From contig JALHNV010000005.1 in assembly GCA_022843325.1 (NCBI GenBank), forward strand, positions 1 through 64,000: a stretch of 64,000 bases of DNA. The letters are read 5' to 3'. Each line of letters starts with the position of its first letter. Position 1 is the stretch's first letter. Of the stretch, positions 35,210 through 43,813 are shown one piece after another. Source of the DNA: Pseudolabrys sp. (GTDB taxonomy: Bacteria > Pseudomonadota > Alphaproteobacteria > Rhizobiales > Xanthobacteraceae). The position numbers were made by a program, and so were the translations under genes. The notes beneath the pieces are model-generated. The model did no database searches. It worked only from the letters and a program-made list of their open reading frames with translations, and was not told the origin of the DNA.

Positions 35210-35497
35210 ATGATGCGGGTGCGGTTGAAGGCGGACGGGCGCATTGTCGAGATCCAGCCCGACGGCAGCGAGAAGACGCTCAATCATCGCGATCCGGCGA
35301 GCTTCGTGCGTCAGGTGCGGGCGCGCTGCGGCCTGACCCAGGCGGCCTTTGCCGAGAAAATCGAAGTGCCGATCGAGACCGTGCGCAATTGGGAGCAGGG
35401 CAAGCGCCATCCGCGGGGCCCCGCCCGCGCCTTGCTCAAGCTGATCGACAGCGCGCCGGAGGCGGCCTTCGCCGCCCTCGGCGGCGGTCGCCGTTGA
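35210..35497 (+). CDS. HTH protein of the NadS/MqsA-antitoxin type, apparently orphan
   Basis: A 95-residue DNA-binding protein with an XRE-type helix-turn-helix at about residues 35-75 (LTQAAFAEKIEVPIETVRNW, then EQGKRHPRGPARALL). The -NWEQGKRxPxGPARALL- ending is typical of NadS-like and MqsA-like antitoxin regulators. The two in-frame ATGs at 35210/35213 follow GGGAGAGG. No toxin gene lies directly next to it apart from the PIN gene of the preceding pair. It may be a remnant of a HigBA/MqsRA-type locus or a stand-alone regulator. Confidence 0.7.
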   Translation: MMRVRLKADGRIVEIQPDGSEKTLNHRDPASFVRQVRARCGLTQAAFAEKIEVPIETVRNWEQGKRHPRGPARALLKLIDSAPEAAFAALGGGRR

Positions 35498-35627
35498 CAG
35501 GCTGAGGCTGCCGAAGACACTCCGGTTCCGGCCGGAGTACCCCCCGTTGGCAGCGCCGCGCCGAGCGGGCATTCTCCGCCGCGCGCCCGCCTGAAAACCA
35601 AAATCCCGCGCCTCAAGGAGATATGCG

Positions 35628-36452
35628 ATGCAGTACGTCGAAGCCCACGGTTGCCGAATTCCCACCATCGGTCTTGGCACCATGACCCTGAAAGAGGACG
35701 TCTGCGTCCAGGCCGTGAAGACGGCGCTGCAAAACGGCTACAATCACATCGACACCGCCAATTTCTACGGCAACGAGAAAGAGAACGGCGAGGGGTTCCG
35801 GCAGTCCGGCGTCAAGCGCGAAGACATGTTCATCACCACCAAGGTGCGCGAGAACAACCTGACGCCGGAGAATTTCCAGAAGTCGCTCGACCAGAGCCTG
35901 GCCAACCTGCAACTGCCTTACGTCGACCTGCTGTTGATCCACTGGAACAACAAGGACATTCCCTTCTCGGTCAGCATTCCGTCGCTGTGCAAGGCGAAAA
36001 AGGACGGCAAGGCCAAGCACGTCGGCGTCGCCAACTTCACCACCAAGATGCTGGACGAAGCCTGGGCCGTGACCACCGAGCCGCTGGTCTGCAACCAGAT
36101 CGAGATGCATCCCTTCATCAACCAGGACAAGGTGCTGGCGGCGAGCAAGAAGCACGGCATGGCCGTGGTGGCCTATTGCCCGATCGCGCGCGGCAAGGTA
36201 CCGGGTGCCGATGCGCTGGAGCGTATCGGCAAGGCGCACGGCAAGAGCGCGGCGCAGGTGTCGCTGCGTTATCTGGTGCAGCGCGGCGTCTCGGCCATCC
36301 CGCGCACCGCGACGCCCGACCACATGAAAGCCAATCTTGACGTGTTTGATTTCCAGCTCAGCGAGCCGGAAATGGCCGAGCTGAAGGCGCTCAACGCCAC
36401 CAACATGCGCGTAGTCAATCCGCCGCATGCGCCGGTGTGGGACACGCCCTGA
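35628..36452 (+). CDS. Aldo/keto reductase
   Basis: A 274-residue NADPH-dependent aldo/keto reductase, a TIM barrel of the YeaE/2,5-diketogluconate reductase type. The catalytic tetrad is visible: Asp and Tyr in HIDTANFYGNE, Lys in ITTKV and His in LLIHW. Late motifs IARGKVPG and SAIPRTATPDH bind the cofactor. AAGGAGATATGCG precedes the ATG. A close paralogue follows 114 bases downstream with a dispersed repeat in between. Confidence 0.9.
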   Translation: MQYVEAHGCRIPTIGLGTMTLKEDVCVQAVKTALQNGYNHIDTANFYGNEKENGEGFRQSGVKREDMFITTKVRENNLTPENFQKSLDQSLANLQLPYVDLLLIHWNNKDIPFSVSIPSLCKAKKDGKAKHVGVANFTTKMLDEAWAVTTEPLVCNQIEMHPFINQDKVLAASKKHGMAVVAYCPIARGKVPGADALERIGKAHGKSAAQVSLRYLVQRGVSAIPRTATPDHMKANLDVFDFQLSEPEMAELKALNATNMRVVNPPHAPVWDTP

Positions 36453-36470
36453 TCTCGGCCACCGCCCGCT

Positions 36471-36557
36471 CATCCCCGCGAAAGCGGGGACCCGGAGCCA
36501 AGGCTTGCTGGCTCTGTCGTTGCAACCCTGGATTCCCGCGTGCGCGGGAATGAGCGG
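36471..36557. repeat. Dispersed 87-base repeat, copy 1
   Basis: It begins CCCCGCGAAAGCGGGGACCC and ends GGATTCCCGCGTGCGCGGGA followed by ATGAGCGGA. It thus carries two small hairpins (CCCCGC..GCGGGG and TTCCCGC..GCGGGAA). A very similar element is at 59195-59281, with the same end sequences and a diverged middle. It lies between the two aldo/keto reductase genes. The TGAGCGGAG edge runs up to the ribosome site of the next gene. Confidence 0.75.
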
Positions 36558-36566
36558 AGTGTGTTG

Positions 36567-37379
36567 ATGCAGACCGTCGACGCCAAGGGTTTCAAGCTGC
36601 CGATTATCGGTCTCGGGACCTGGGATCTGCGCGGGCGTGACTGCGCCCGCCTGGTCGAACAGGCGATCCGTCTCGGCTACCGCCACATCGACACCGCGCA
36701 GATGTACGACAATGAGCGCGAGGTCGGTGAGGGCGTGCACGCCTCGGGGCGGCGCGCCGAGGTGACGGTGACGACCAAGGTGCAGCCGACCATGCTGGCG
36801 CCGCACGATCTGGAGCGGTCGGTGAAGGCGAGCCTTGCCAAGCTGCGGCTCGACGTCATCGACCTGTTGCTGATCCACTGGCCGAACCCGCGGGTGCCTT
36901 TGGCGGAGACGCTCGGCGCCATGGCCAAGATGAAGCGCGAAGGCATCACCCGGCAGATCGGCGTGTCGAACTTCACCGTGGCGTTGCTGGAAGAGGCGAC
37001 GAAGGTGTCGAGCGAGCCGCTGGTGTGCAACCAGATCGAGTGTCATCCGTTTCTCGACCAGGACAAGGTCATCGCCGCCTGCCGCCAGCACGGCATGGCG
37101 GTGGTGGCCTACAGCCCAATCGCGCGCGGCGGCGCCAAAGGCGACGCGCTGCTGGAGAAGATCGGCAAGGCGCACGGCAAGACCGCTCCGCAGGTCTGTC
37201 TGCGCTGGCTGGTGCAGCAGGGCATCGTCGTGATCCCGCGCACCAGCAAGCGCGAGCGGCTGGAAGAGAACATCGCGATCTTCGATTTCGCACTGACCGA
37301 TGCCGAGATGACGGCGATCGCGGGCCTGGCGCGCGGCGAGCGCATCGTCGACTGGACCTGGTCGCCGAAGTGGGACTGA
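36567..37379 (+). CDS. Aldo/keto reductase
   Basis: A 270-residue paralogue of the enzyme at 35628, with the tetrad in [18 protein letters not shown] and LLIHWPN, and [15 protein letters not shown] as the cofactor loop. The ATG at 36567 follows GGAG; a longer reading from the repeat is rejected. Its last 10 bases overlap the GTG start of queC, so queC is probably translated by coupling. Substrate unknown. Confidence 0.9.
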   Translation: MQTVDAKGFKLPIIGLGTWDLRGRDCARLVEQAIRLGYRHIDTAQMYDNEREVGEGVHASGRRAEVTVTTKVQPTMLAPHDLERSVKASLAKLRLDVIDLLLIHWPNPRVPLAETLGAMAKMKREGITRQIGVSNFTVALLEEATKVSSEPLVCNQIECHPFLDQDKVIAACRQHGMAVVAYSPIARGGAKGDALLEKIGKAHGKTAPQVCLRWLVQQGIVVIPRTSKRERLEENIAIFDFALTDAEMTAIAGLARGERIVDWTWSPKWD

Positions 37380-38107
37380 GCGCGCAGCCGGAGGCCGCGC
37401 TGGTGCTGTTCTCCGGCGGACAGGATTCGACCGTGTGCCTGGCCTGGGCGCTGGAGCGTTACGCCCGCGTCGAGACCGTCGGTTTTCATTACGGCCAGCG
37501 CCACGCCATCGAATTGGACGTGCGGCCGCGGCTGCGCGAGCGCATGGCGGCGCTGAAGCCGGAATGGGCGGCGCGGCTCGGCGAGGACCATATGGTCCGG
37601 CTTGACGCGCTCGCCACCATTTCCGACACCGCGCTGACCCGCGACACCGCCATCGCCATGGCCGACAGCGGCCTGCCGAACACCTTTGTGCCCGGCCGCA
37701 ACCTGATCTTCTTCTGTTTTGCCGGTGCGCTGGCCTACCGGCGCGGCGCGTCGCACATCGTCGCCGGCATGTGCGAGACCGACTATTCCGGCTACCCGGA
37801 CTGCCGCGACGATACGGTCAAGGCCATGCAGGTGGCGCTGAGCCTCGGCATGGACCGGCGGGTGGTCCTTCACACGCCGCTGATGTGGGTGGACAAGGCC
37901 GCCACCTTCGCCATGGCCGTGGAACTGGGCGGGGACGCCTTTCTCGACATCGTTGTCGAGGACACCCATAGCTGCTACGTCGGCGCCCGCTCCCACCGGC
38001 ATGACTGGGGTTATGGCTGCGGAGCGTGCCCGGCCTGCGACCTGCGGGCGCGGGGGTTTGCGAAATTCCGTGATGGACGGCTGACGAATGACCAACGGCA
38101 CGATTGA
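37370..38107 (+). CDS. queC: 7-cyano-7-deazaguanine synthase QueC
   Basis: A 245-residue enzyme that converts 7-carboxy-7-deazaguanine to preQ0 with ATP and ammonia, on the path to queuosine in tRNA. The PP-loop [14 protein letters not shown] is at residues 11-24 and [14 protein letters not shown] is in the middle. Zinc cysteines are in HSCYVG and [16 protein letters not shown]. No in-frame ATG is suitable, so the GTG at 37370 inside the preceding gene is the likely start. The 3' end overlaps the transporter gene by 20 bases. Confidence 0.88.
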   Translation: MGLSAQPEAALVLFSGGQDSTVCLAWALERYARVETVGFHYGQRHAIELDVRPRLRERMAALKPEWAARLGEDHMVRLDALATISDTALTRDTAIAMADSGLPNTFVPGRNLIFFCFAGALAYRRGASHIVAGMCETDYSGYPDCRDDTVKAMQVALSLGMDRRVVLHTPLMWVDKAATFAMAVELGGDAFLDIVVEDTHSCYVGARSHRHDWGYGCGACPACDLRARGFAKFRDGRLTNDQRHD

Positions 38108-38660
38108 GACGCGCAAGACTATCGAAGGCGGCATTTTCCTCGTTTTGTTCTGCCTGACCATACCGGTCGCGAACTGGATGATCGGCAATGTCGGGACCGT
38201 CTGCGGCCCCAAGAGCCCATGCCTGATTCCGGTGGCGCCGGGGCTGATGGCGCCGTCCGGCGTGCTGATGATTGGCGTGGCGCTGGTGCTGCGCGATCTG
38301 GTGCAGCGCCGGCTTGGCGTCGAGTTCGGCATCGCCGCCATTCTGGCCGGCGCGGCGATTTCCGCCGGGGTTGCGCCGGCGTCACTGGTGATAGCCTCGA
38401 CCACGGCCTTTTTGCTGTCGGAATTCGTCGACTTCGCGATCTATACGCCGCTGGCGCGACGCCGTCTGGTGACCGCGGTGGTGCTGTCGTCGATGGCCGG
38501 GCTCTTGGTCGACTCGATCGTCTTCCTGTGGTTGGCCTTCGGCTCGCTCGAGTATTTGGCCGGGCAGGTCGTGGGCAAGACCTGGATGGTGCTATTGTCG
38601 ATCCCGCTGGTGGCGCTGCTGCGCCGCCGCGACGCGCGCCTCGGACTCACCGCTGCTTGA
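38088..38660 (+). CDS. VUT-family transporter (queuosine precursor uptake)
   Basis: A 190-residue membrane protein of the COG1738/VUT family with about five to six helices. The family block [19 protein letters not shown] followed by [19 protein letters not shown] is clear. E. coli YhhQ of this family takes up preQ0/preQ1. The 20-base overlap with queC supports a shared role in queuosine supply: one gene makes preQ0, the other may import a precursor. The early Cys pair ([10 protein letters not shown]) is notable. Confidence 0.8.
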   Translation: MTNGTIETRKTIEGGIFLVLFCLTIPVANWMIGNVGTVCGPKSPCLIPVAPGLMAPSGVLMIGVALVLRDLVQRRLGVEFGIAAILAGAAISAGVAPASLVIASTTAFLLSEFVDFAIYTPLARRRLVTAVVLSSMAGLLVDSIVFLWLAFGSLEYLAGQVVGKTWMVLLSIPLVALLRRRDARLGLTAA

Positions 38661-38672
38661 CGGAACGGACCC

Positions 38673-39368
38673 ATGACCACTGCGCTTGAAGCCCTGAAGA
38701 ACATCACCACCGGCACCATCACCACGATGCTGCTGAAGAAAGGCATTCGCAGATCCTGGATGGCCGGCGCCATGCCGCTCGGCTTTTCCGGCAAGCGGGT
38801 GGTGGGTGAGGCCTTCACGCTTCGCTTCGTGCCGGTGCGCGAGGATCTGGCGACGCCCGAAAGCTGGAGCGCGCCGATCTCGACCCGCAGCGCCATCGAG
38901 GCCATGCCGGAGAACTGCATCGTGGTCGCCGACGCCATGGGCGTCACCAGCGCCGGCATCTTCGGCGACATTCTCTGCATGCGCATGGTCAAGCGCGGCG
39001 TCACCGCGCTCATTACCGACGGCGTCATGCGCGACAAGCACGGCGTCCAGGCCACCGGCCTGCCGGTCTGGTGCGCCGGCATGGCGGCGCCGGCCTCGGT
39101 CAATCAGCTGACCTTCGTCGGCTGGAACGAGCCGATCGGCTGCGGCGGCTGCGCCATCTTCCCCGGCGATATCATCGTTGCCGACGATGACGGCGCGGTG
39201 GTGATCCCGAAAAACCTCGTCGACTTCGTCGCCGAAGGCGGCGCCGAGCATGAGCTTCTGGAAAGCTGGCTGGTGCAGGAAGTGGAAAAGGGCGCCAAGC
39301 TGCCCGGCCTCTATCCGCCCAACGAAGAAAACAAGAAGCGCTACGAAGACTGGAAAAAGTCGCGCTAG
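38673..39368 (+). CDS. RraA-like aldolase/dimethylmenaquinone methyltransferase-fold protein
   Basis: A 231-residue RraA-family protein. The Mg-binding and catalytic signature FGDILCMRMVKRGVTALITDGVMRD is split as FGD..., then TDGVMRD, matching 4-hydroxy-4-methyl-2-oxoglutarate/4-carboxy-4-hydroxy-2-oxoadipate aldolases. IFPGDIIVADDDGAVVIPK completes the fold. It probably cleaves a 4-hydroxy-2-oxo acid to pyruvate or oxaloacetate. It follows the transporter gene by 12 bases but has no evident link to queuosine. Confidence 0.8.
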   Translation: MTTALEALKNITTGTITTMLLKKGIRRSWMAGAMPLGFSGKRVVGEAFTLRFVPVREDLATPESWSAPISTRSAIEAMPENCIVVADAMGVTSAGIFGDILCMRMVKRGVTALITDGVMRDKHGVQATGLPVWCAGMAAPASVNQLTFVGWNEPIGCGGCAIFPGDIIVADDDGAVVIPKNLVDFVAEGGAEHELLESWLVQEVEKGAKLPGLYPPNEENKKRYEDWKKSR

Positions 39369-39443
39369 CGCGCCCTTGTCAAACCGTTGATTTCCACACG
39401 CGTTGGTTTAGGCTGGTCCGGTCCGCCAACCTGGGTCGCGCCG

Positions 39444-40541
39444 ATGATCGGCCTGCGCACCTATAGTGTGGGAATGCTGCTGGCCTTGTGTCCCGTCGCG
39501 GGCCTGGCGCAGCCGGCGGTCTCGTTGGCGTCGATTGACCGCGATCTCAGTCGGTTGTGCGCGCGCCTGCCCAATGCCGGCGAGGACGGTGCGGCGCTGC
39601 GCGCCCGCATGGCGCAACTCTGGCGGCAGCGCACAGCTTATCTGGCGACCCTGCCGGCCGGCCAGCGCGCCGCCGTTGAGGCGCAACCAAGCCAAGCCTC
39701 GTCGCAATGCCTGACGCAGGCCCGGGCCGCGGCGGCGCCGTTACGCCCTCTCAGCCACGGCTCTGCGAAGAAATCCAACAGTCCGCTTGTCTATCGCGAC
39801 GGCGTCGGCGAGTCGCCGACTGCCGCCGGCCGGCCCACGCCCGCCCGCCGCCCGGCTTCGGCCAATGGCGGCGGCCCTCCAGCGACAGTCGACACATCCA
39901 TCTCCGTTGATCGGCAGCCTGTCAGCCGCGACGAGGCACAACTGACGCCGTTCTTTCCATGGCCGCCGCCGGCGCCATCCGGCCGGCGTCTGTTGCAGGT
40001 GGCCGACCTCGGCGGCAACACGCCAGTGAACACTTGGGGCCATGTCGCCGACCGATTTGTCGCCTACATCAGGGGCGGCCGGTTTCGATCCTGGGGCTTT
40101 TACTCCGCCCCCGGCGGCTTTGCCGTGGTGCCCCAGATCGAGCAGCTTGACGATCGGACCGGCCAGGCGTTTCCGGGAGACGAACGCTGGGCCACCGAAA
40201 TCCGCATTGCCAGCACCAGCGTGCTTGAGGGACTGCTTACGGTGCGACGGCCGAAAGGCATCTATCGCACCATCGTATTCGTGCTGACCACCGATCCGCG
40301 CACCGGCGATCCGGTGACCGATCCGCGCCGGATGATGGAGGCTGCACGCCGCTGGGGAATTTCGGGTGCTGTCGATTTGCCGGCATCGCTGCGCGACCGG
40401 CCTGTCACGCCGGACCAGCGCCTGTTTGCGCTCGTTTACGAATTCCAGAGTCCCATCAGCGGTCCGACCACCGTCAATTCGCCGGGCCGCTGGGACATCG
40501 ACCGGCATCTGCGCGATGCCGGCCTGGCGCTGCCGCAATGA
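39444..40541 (+). CDS. Exported protein of unknown function
   Basis: A 365-residue protein with a signal peptide (LLALCPVAGLAQP, cleavage near residue 22). An N-terminal helical region has Cys residues (LSRLCARLP, SQCLTQARA). A Pro/Ser/Gly-rich linker covers about residues 100-160. A C-terminal globular domain of about 190 residues follows, with VADRFVAYIRGGRFRSWGFY, QIEQLDDRTGQAF and FALVYEFQSP. I recognise no family. Its stop overlaps the next gene by 4 bases (ATGA), so the pair is translationally coupled. Confidence 0.75.
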   Translation: MIGLRTYSVGMLLALCPVAGLAQPAVSLASIDRDLSRLCARLPNAGEDGAALRARMAQLWRQRTAYLATLPAGQRAAVEAQPSQASSQCLTQARAAAAPLRPLSHGSAKKSNSPLVYRDGVGESPTAAGRPTPARRPASANGGGPPATVDTSISVDRQPVSRDEAQLTPFFPWPPPAPSGRRLLQVADLGGNTPVNTWGHVADRFVAYIRGGRFRSWGFYSAPGGFAVVPQIEQLDDRTGQAFPGDERWATEIRIASTSVLEGLLTVRRPKGIYRTIVFVLTTDPRTGDPVTDPRRMMEAARRWGISGAVDLPASLRDRPVTPDQRLFALVYEFQSPISGPTTVNSPGRWDIDRHLRDAGLALPQ

Positions 40542-40951
40542 CCGTGCACAAAGCCAAGACTTGGTTGTTCATCGGCTGGGCCTGCGCCGTGGCGCCCTTG
40601 ATGATCATCCTGGTGATGCGCCAGCTGGGCGGCGAGTACGGCAACGACGCTCAAGATGTATGGAACTGGTTCAGCCAGTTTGTGCTGCCGACGCTCACAT
40701 TGCTGATCGGCGCCTTCACGGTGTCGGCCGCTCCCGCCGATCACAAGCCGCTCGACCATCCGATGCTGTTCTGGATCGCGGCTGTGCTGTCGTTGTTCTA
40801 TATCGGGCTGCTGTATGTCGTTGTCGGCAAGCAGGTGTTCACGACCCTGACCTACCAGGAATATTTCAAGCAGACGGCGCTGTTCCTTAGCTTGATCCAG
40901 GCCGTGGTGATCGGCGTCGTCGGAAAATTCTTCATCGAAAGCGGCCGCTGA
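40538..40951 (+). CDS. Four-helix membrane protein of unknown function
   Basis: A 137-residue membrane protein with four hydrophobic segments (TWLFIGWACAVAPLMIILVM, VLPTLTLLIGAFTVS, LFWIAAVLSLFYIGLLYVVV, LFLSLIQAVVIGVVGKFFI). The loop after helix 1 contains GNDAQDVWNWFSQ. It is coupled to the exported protein gene before it by a 4-base overlap, so the two products probably act together in the envelope. No family recognised. Confidence 0.75.
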   Translation: MTVHKAKTWLFIGWACAVAPLMIILVMRQLGGEYGNDAQDVWNWFSQFVLPTLTLLIGAFTVSAAPADHKPLDHPMLFWIAAVLSLFYIGLLYVVVGKQVFTTLTYQEYFKQTALFLSLIQAVVIGVVGKFFIESGR

Positions 40952-41017
40952 TCGACAGTTGATGCCGCGGTTGCTATGAACCGCCTGGCGGGAATGCGTT
41001 TTTCGAAGCGGGTTTGA

Positions 41018-41815
41018 ATGTTCTTCGTTCTGTCCAAGACCGTCGCCTTTCTGCTGATGCCGTCCAATATTCTGGTGTTGTCGTGTGCTGCGGGCGTCGT
41101 CCTGCTATTCACGCGCTGGCGGCGCGCCGGCCGCTGGCTGGCAGGCGTCAGCGTCGTCGCGCTGCTGGCGATCGGCTATCTGCCGGTCGGCCGTCTTTTG
41201 CTCAACGTTCTTGAAGACCGCTTTCCGCGCTGGGACGCGTCGCGCGGCGCACCCGACGGCATCGTCGTGCTGGGCGGCGCCATTCACGGCGTGCCCGGCC
41301 GCCCCGGCGACGAACCGAGTCTGACCGGCGACGGCGCGCGGGTTGTGGCCATCGGCCGGCTGGCGCGGGCTTATCCGAATGCACGGATTATTTACAGCAG
41401 CGGCGATGCCAGCCTGCTGGCGAACAGCCGGCCGGAAGCCGATTTCGTGCCGCCGTTGCTCGATGCCATGAGCGTGCCGCGTGAGCGCGTGACGCTGGAG
41501 GCGCGTTCGCGCAATACCCAGGAGAACGCCATCTTCAGCAAGGAATTGGCACAGCCGAAGCCGGGCGAACGCTGGCTGGTGGTGACCTCGGCTTTTCACA
41601 TGCCGCGCGCCATGGGCTGCTTCCGGCGTATCGGTTTCGAGGTCGAAGCCTATCCGGTGGGCTGGCGGACGCCGCCAAAGGTATCGCTTTTGCCGCGCGG
41701 GGTGTTCGGCGCTGGACTGGCCATGACCGATTTTGCCGCACATGAGTGGATCGGGCTGGTGGCCTATTGGCTCACCGGCCGCACCAGCGAATTGCTGCCG
41801 GGCCCGACGGCCTAG
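41018..41815 (+). CDS. YdcF/ElyC-family protein (DUF218)
   Basis: A 265-residue inner-membrane protein. Two N-terminal helices (residues 5-65) lead to a DUF218 domain: DGIVVLGGAI, ARIIYSSGDA, ESRNTQEN-like EARSRNTQENA, and VVTSAFHMPRAMGCFRRIGF. E. coli ElyC and SanA of this family act in envelope biogenesis and peptidoglycan-precursor lipid use. The 3' end overlaps the convergent DUF599 gene by 4 bases. Confidence 0.88.
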   Translation: MFFVLSKTVAFLLMPSNILVLSCAAGVVLLFTRWRRAGRWLAGVSVVALLAIGYLPVGRLLLNVLEDRFPRWDASRGAPDGIVVLGGAIHGVPGRPGDEPSLTGDGARVVAIGRLARAYPNARIIYSSGDASLLANSRPEADFVPPLLDAMSVPRERVTLEARSRNTQENAIFSKELAQPKPGERWLVVTSAFHMPRAMGCFRRIGFEVEAYPVGWRTPPKVSLLPRGVFGAGLAMTDFAAHEWIGLVAYWLTGRTSELLPGPTA

Positions 41816-42495
41816 TCGAACGCTCTGCGCGACTCCGACGAGAACTGCCGCCGCCACATCACGATCACCACGCCGGTGGTGGTCAGCACCAAGGGCAGCG
41901 GCCCCAGCAGCCAGCCGAGATAGCCGAGCGAGAAGAAGAAGGCGCGCTGGCCGCGGTTGAAGTGGCGGCCGGCGTCGGTGCAGACATGCGCCGCCCTCTG
42001 TACAAAGGCCCGCGCCGCCGGCGTGTCGCGCTCCTCCAGAGGCGGCGCGGCGCCGACCATGATGGCGAAATAGTTGAACAGCCGGTACGCCCAGGCGAAC
42101 TTGAAAAAGGCGTAGATGAAGATGACGATCAGGCCGAGCATCTTTACCTCCCACAGCTGCCGCGAGGGCAGTGCGCCCTGACCGAACAGCGAGATGACGG
42201 GCAGGATGTCGTCCGAGGCGCGCATCAACGTCAGCGCACCGCCGATGGCAATCAGGCTGGTGGAGGCGAAGAACGCCGTGCCGCTTTGCAGCGCCGCGGT
42301 GACCTGGGCATCGACCATGCGCATGTCACGCGCCACCAACCGCTCCATCCAGTCGTCGCGGTAGCCGTTCATCAGGGAGTTGAGGCTGGTTTTGCCCTTG
42401 GCGGTCTTCTCGATGACGATCGAGTAGATCAGCCAGGCGCCGACGAACCAGGCGACGGCGAGAATGTCGGGCAGCGTGATGGTGGCCATGGTCAT
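41812..42495 (-). CDS. DUF599-family membrane protein
   Basis: A 227-residue membrane protein with four helices of the DUF599 family (NSLMNGYRDDWMERLVARDMR, FFASTSLIAIGGAL, FKFAWAYRLFNY). AGGAG precedes the ATG with 7 bases spacing. Function unknown. It is a single leftward gene between rightward genes. Confidence 0.82.
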   Translation of the reverse strand: MTMATITLPDILAVAWFVGAWLIYSIVIEKTAKGKTSLNSLMNGYRDDWMERLVARDMRMVDAQVTAALQSGTAFFASTSLIAIGGALTLMRASDDILPVISLFGQGALPSRQLWEVKMLGLIVIFIYAFFKFAWAYRLFNYFAIMVGAAPPLEERDTPAARAFVQRAAHVCTDAGRHFNRGQRAFFFSLGYLGWLLGPLPLVLTTTGVVIVMWRRQFSSESRRAFD

Positions 42496-42614
42496 CGAAC
42501 GACTCCTGCCGCAATGGTGCCCGTTCGGGCGGCCTGCGACAACCGGGGTCGGTCATCGGCCGGACACTTGAGCGGCGTTGGCGGCTCTGCCACCATGCCG
42601 CAAAAGGAGCTCTC

Positions 42615-43040
42615 ATGCCGCAGACGATTACCCTCGGGACCAAGGAACTGGTCGCCGCCGCCGAACGCGAGATCGAGACGATCCCGGTGGAGGAGGCGAT
42701 CGCGCTCGCCGGCCGTGACGACACCGTCCTGATCGATATCCGCGACATCCGCGAATTGCAGCGCGACGGCAAGGTGCCCGGCGCCTTCCATTGCCCGCGC
42801 GGCATGCTGGAATTCTGGATCGATCCCCAGAGCAGCTATCACAAGCCGGTGTTCGCGCAGGACAAGCGTTACGTGTTCTTCTGCGCCGGCGGTTTGCGCT
42901 CGGCCTTGGCGGCGCATACGGCGCACACCATGGGTCTCAAGCCGGTCGCCCATATCAAAGGCGGATTCGGCGCCTGGAAGAAGGCCGGCGGCGCCGTTGA
43001 GGCGCCGGCGCCGAAACCGGACGTTGCGGCGAAGGCGTAA
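42615..43040 (+). CDS. Rhodanese-like sulfurtransferase
   Basis: A 141-residue single-domain rhodanese. The active-site Cys lies in FFCAGGLRSALAA (CAGGLR loop), and the domain opens with VLIDIRDIRELQRDG. It may transfer sulfur from thiosulfate or act in redox control. AAAGGAGCTCTC precedes the ATG. A GST-family gene starts 6 bases after its stop, so the two are probably one operon. Confidence 0.88.
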   Translation: MPQTITLGTKELVAAAEREIETIPVEEAIALAGRDDTVLIDIRDIRELQRDGKVPGAFHCPRGMLEFWIDPQSSYHKPVFAQDKRYVFFCAGGLRSALAAHTAHTMGLKPVAHIKGGFGAWKKAGGAVEAPAPKPDVAAKA

Positions 43041-43046
43041 CATGCC

Positions 43047-43721
43047 ATGGCGCTGACGCTGATCATCGGCAACAAGAACTACTCATCCTGGTCGCTGCGG
43101 CCCTGGATCGCGATGAAGGCGGCGGGCATCGCTTTCGACGAGAAGGTGCTCCCGCTCTACGAGCCGGGCAGCCGCGAACAGGTGCTGGCTTTCTCGCCGG
43201 CCGGCAAGGTTCCTGTGCTGATCGACGACGGCCAGCCGGTCTGGGAGTCGCTGGCGATTCTTGAGCACTTGGCGGAGCGCTTTCCCAGCGCGGGGCTGTG
43301 GCCGGCAGATCCGGTGGCGCGCAGCCACGCCCGCGTGGTTGCCAACGAAATGCACGCCGGCTTTCAGGCCCTGCGCAAGAACTGTCCGATGAACATCTGG
43401 CTGCCGCCGAAGCTGCGTCCGCAAGGCGACGACGTCATGGAGAACGTCTGGCGCATCGACGCGCTGTGGCGCGACTGCCGGGCGCGCTTTGGCCACAAGG
43501 GACCGTTTTTGTTCGGCGGCTTCGGCGCCGCCGATGCCATGTATGCGCCGGTGGTGTCGCGTCTGCACAGCTATGGGCTGCCGGTCAGCGAGGGGGCGAC
43601 CGCCTACATGGCGGCGGTCATGGCAACGCCGGCCTGGCAGGAGTGGACGGCAGCCGCGCTGCAGGAGCCGTGGGTGATGCAGCACAATGAGCCGGATTGG
43701 CCGCTGGTACGCGGGGCCTGA
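43047..43721 (+). CDS. Glutathione S-transferase-family protein
   Basis: A 224-residue GST. The thioredoxin-fold N-terminal domain opens with IIGNKNYSSWSLRPW, where Ser/Tyr residues contact glutathione, then KVPVLIDDGQPVWESLAILEHL. The C-terminal helical domain contains FGAADAMYAPVVSR. It follows the rhodanese gene by 6 bases. The substrate is not known. Confidence 0.88.
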   Translation: MALTLIIGNKNYSSWSLRPWIAMKAAGIAFDEKVLPLYEPGSREQVLAFSPAGKVPVLIDDGQPVWESLAILEHLAERFPSAGLWPADPVARSHARVVANEMHAGFQALRKNCPMNIWLPPKLRPQGDDVMENVWRIDALWRDCRARFGHKGPFLFGGFGAADAMYAPVVSRLHSYGLPVSEGATAYMAAVMATPAWQEWTAAALQEPWVMQHNEPDWPLVRGA

Positions 43722-43813
43722 GAAACCAGCCAATTTTCATCACATCGGCGATCGAACCAAAGTTCCCTTCGGGCGTTGAGTTCCCGGGTCTTCGCACGGG
43801 GTACAGCGCTCGG

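Noticed and set aside
35519..35538. Hairpin ACTCCGG-CCGGAGT after the orphan HTH gene
   Set aside because: Short stem and no T run. It may be a weak terminator, but nothing beyond the hairpin supports it.
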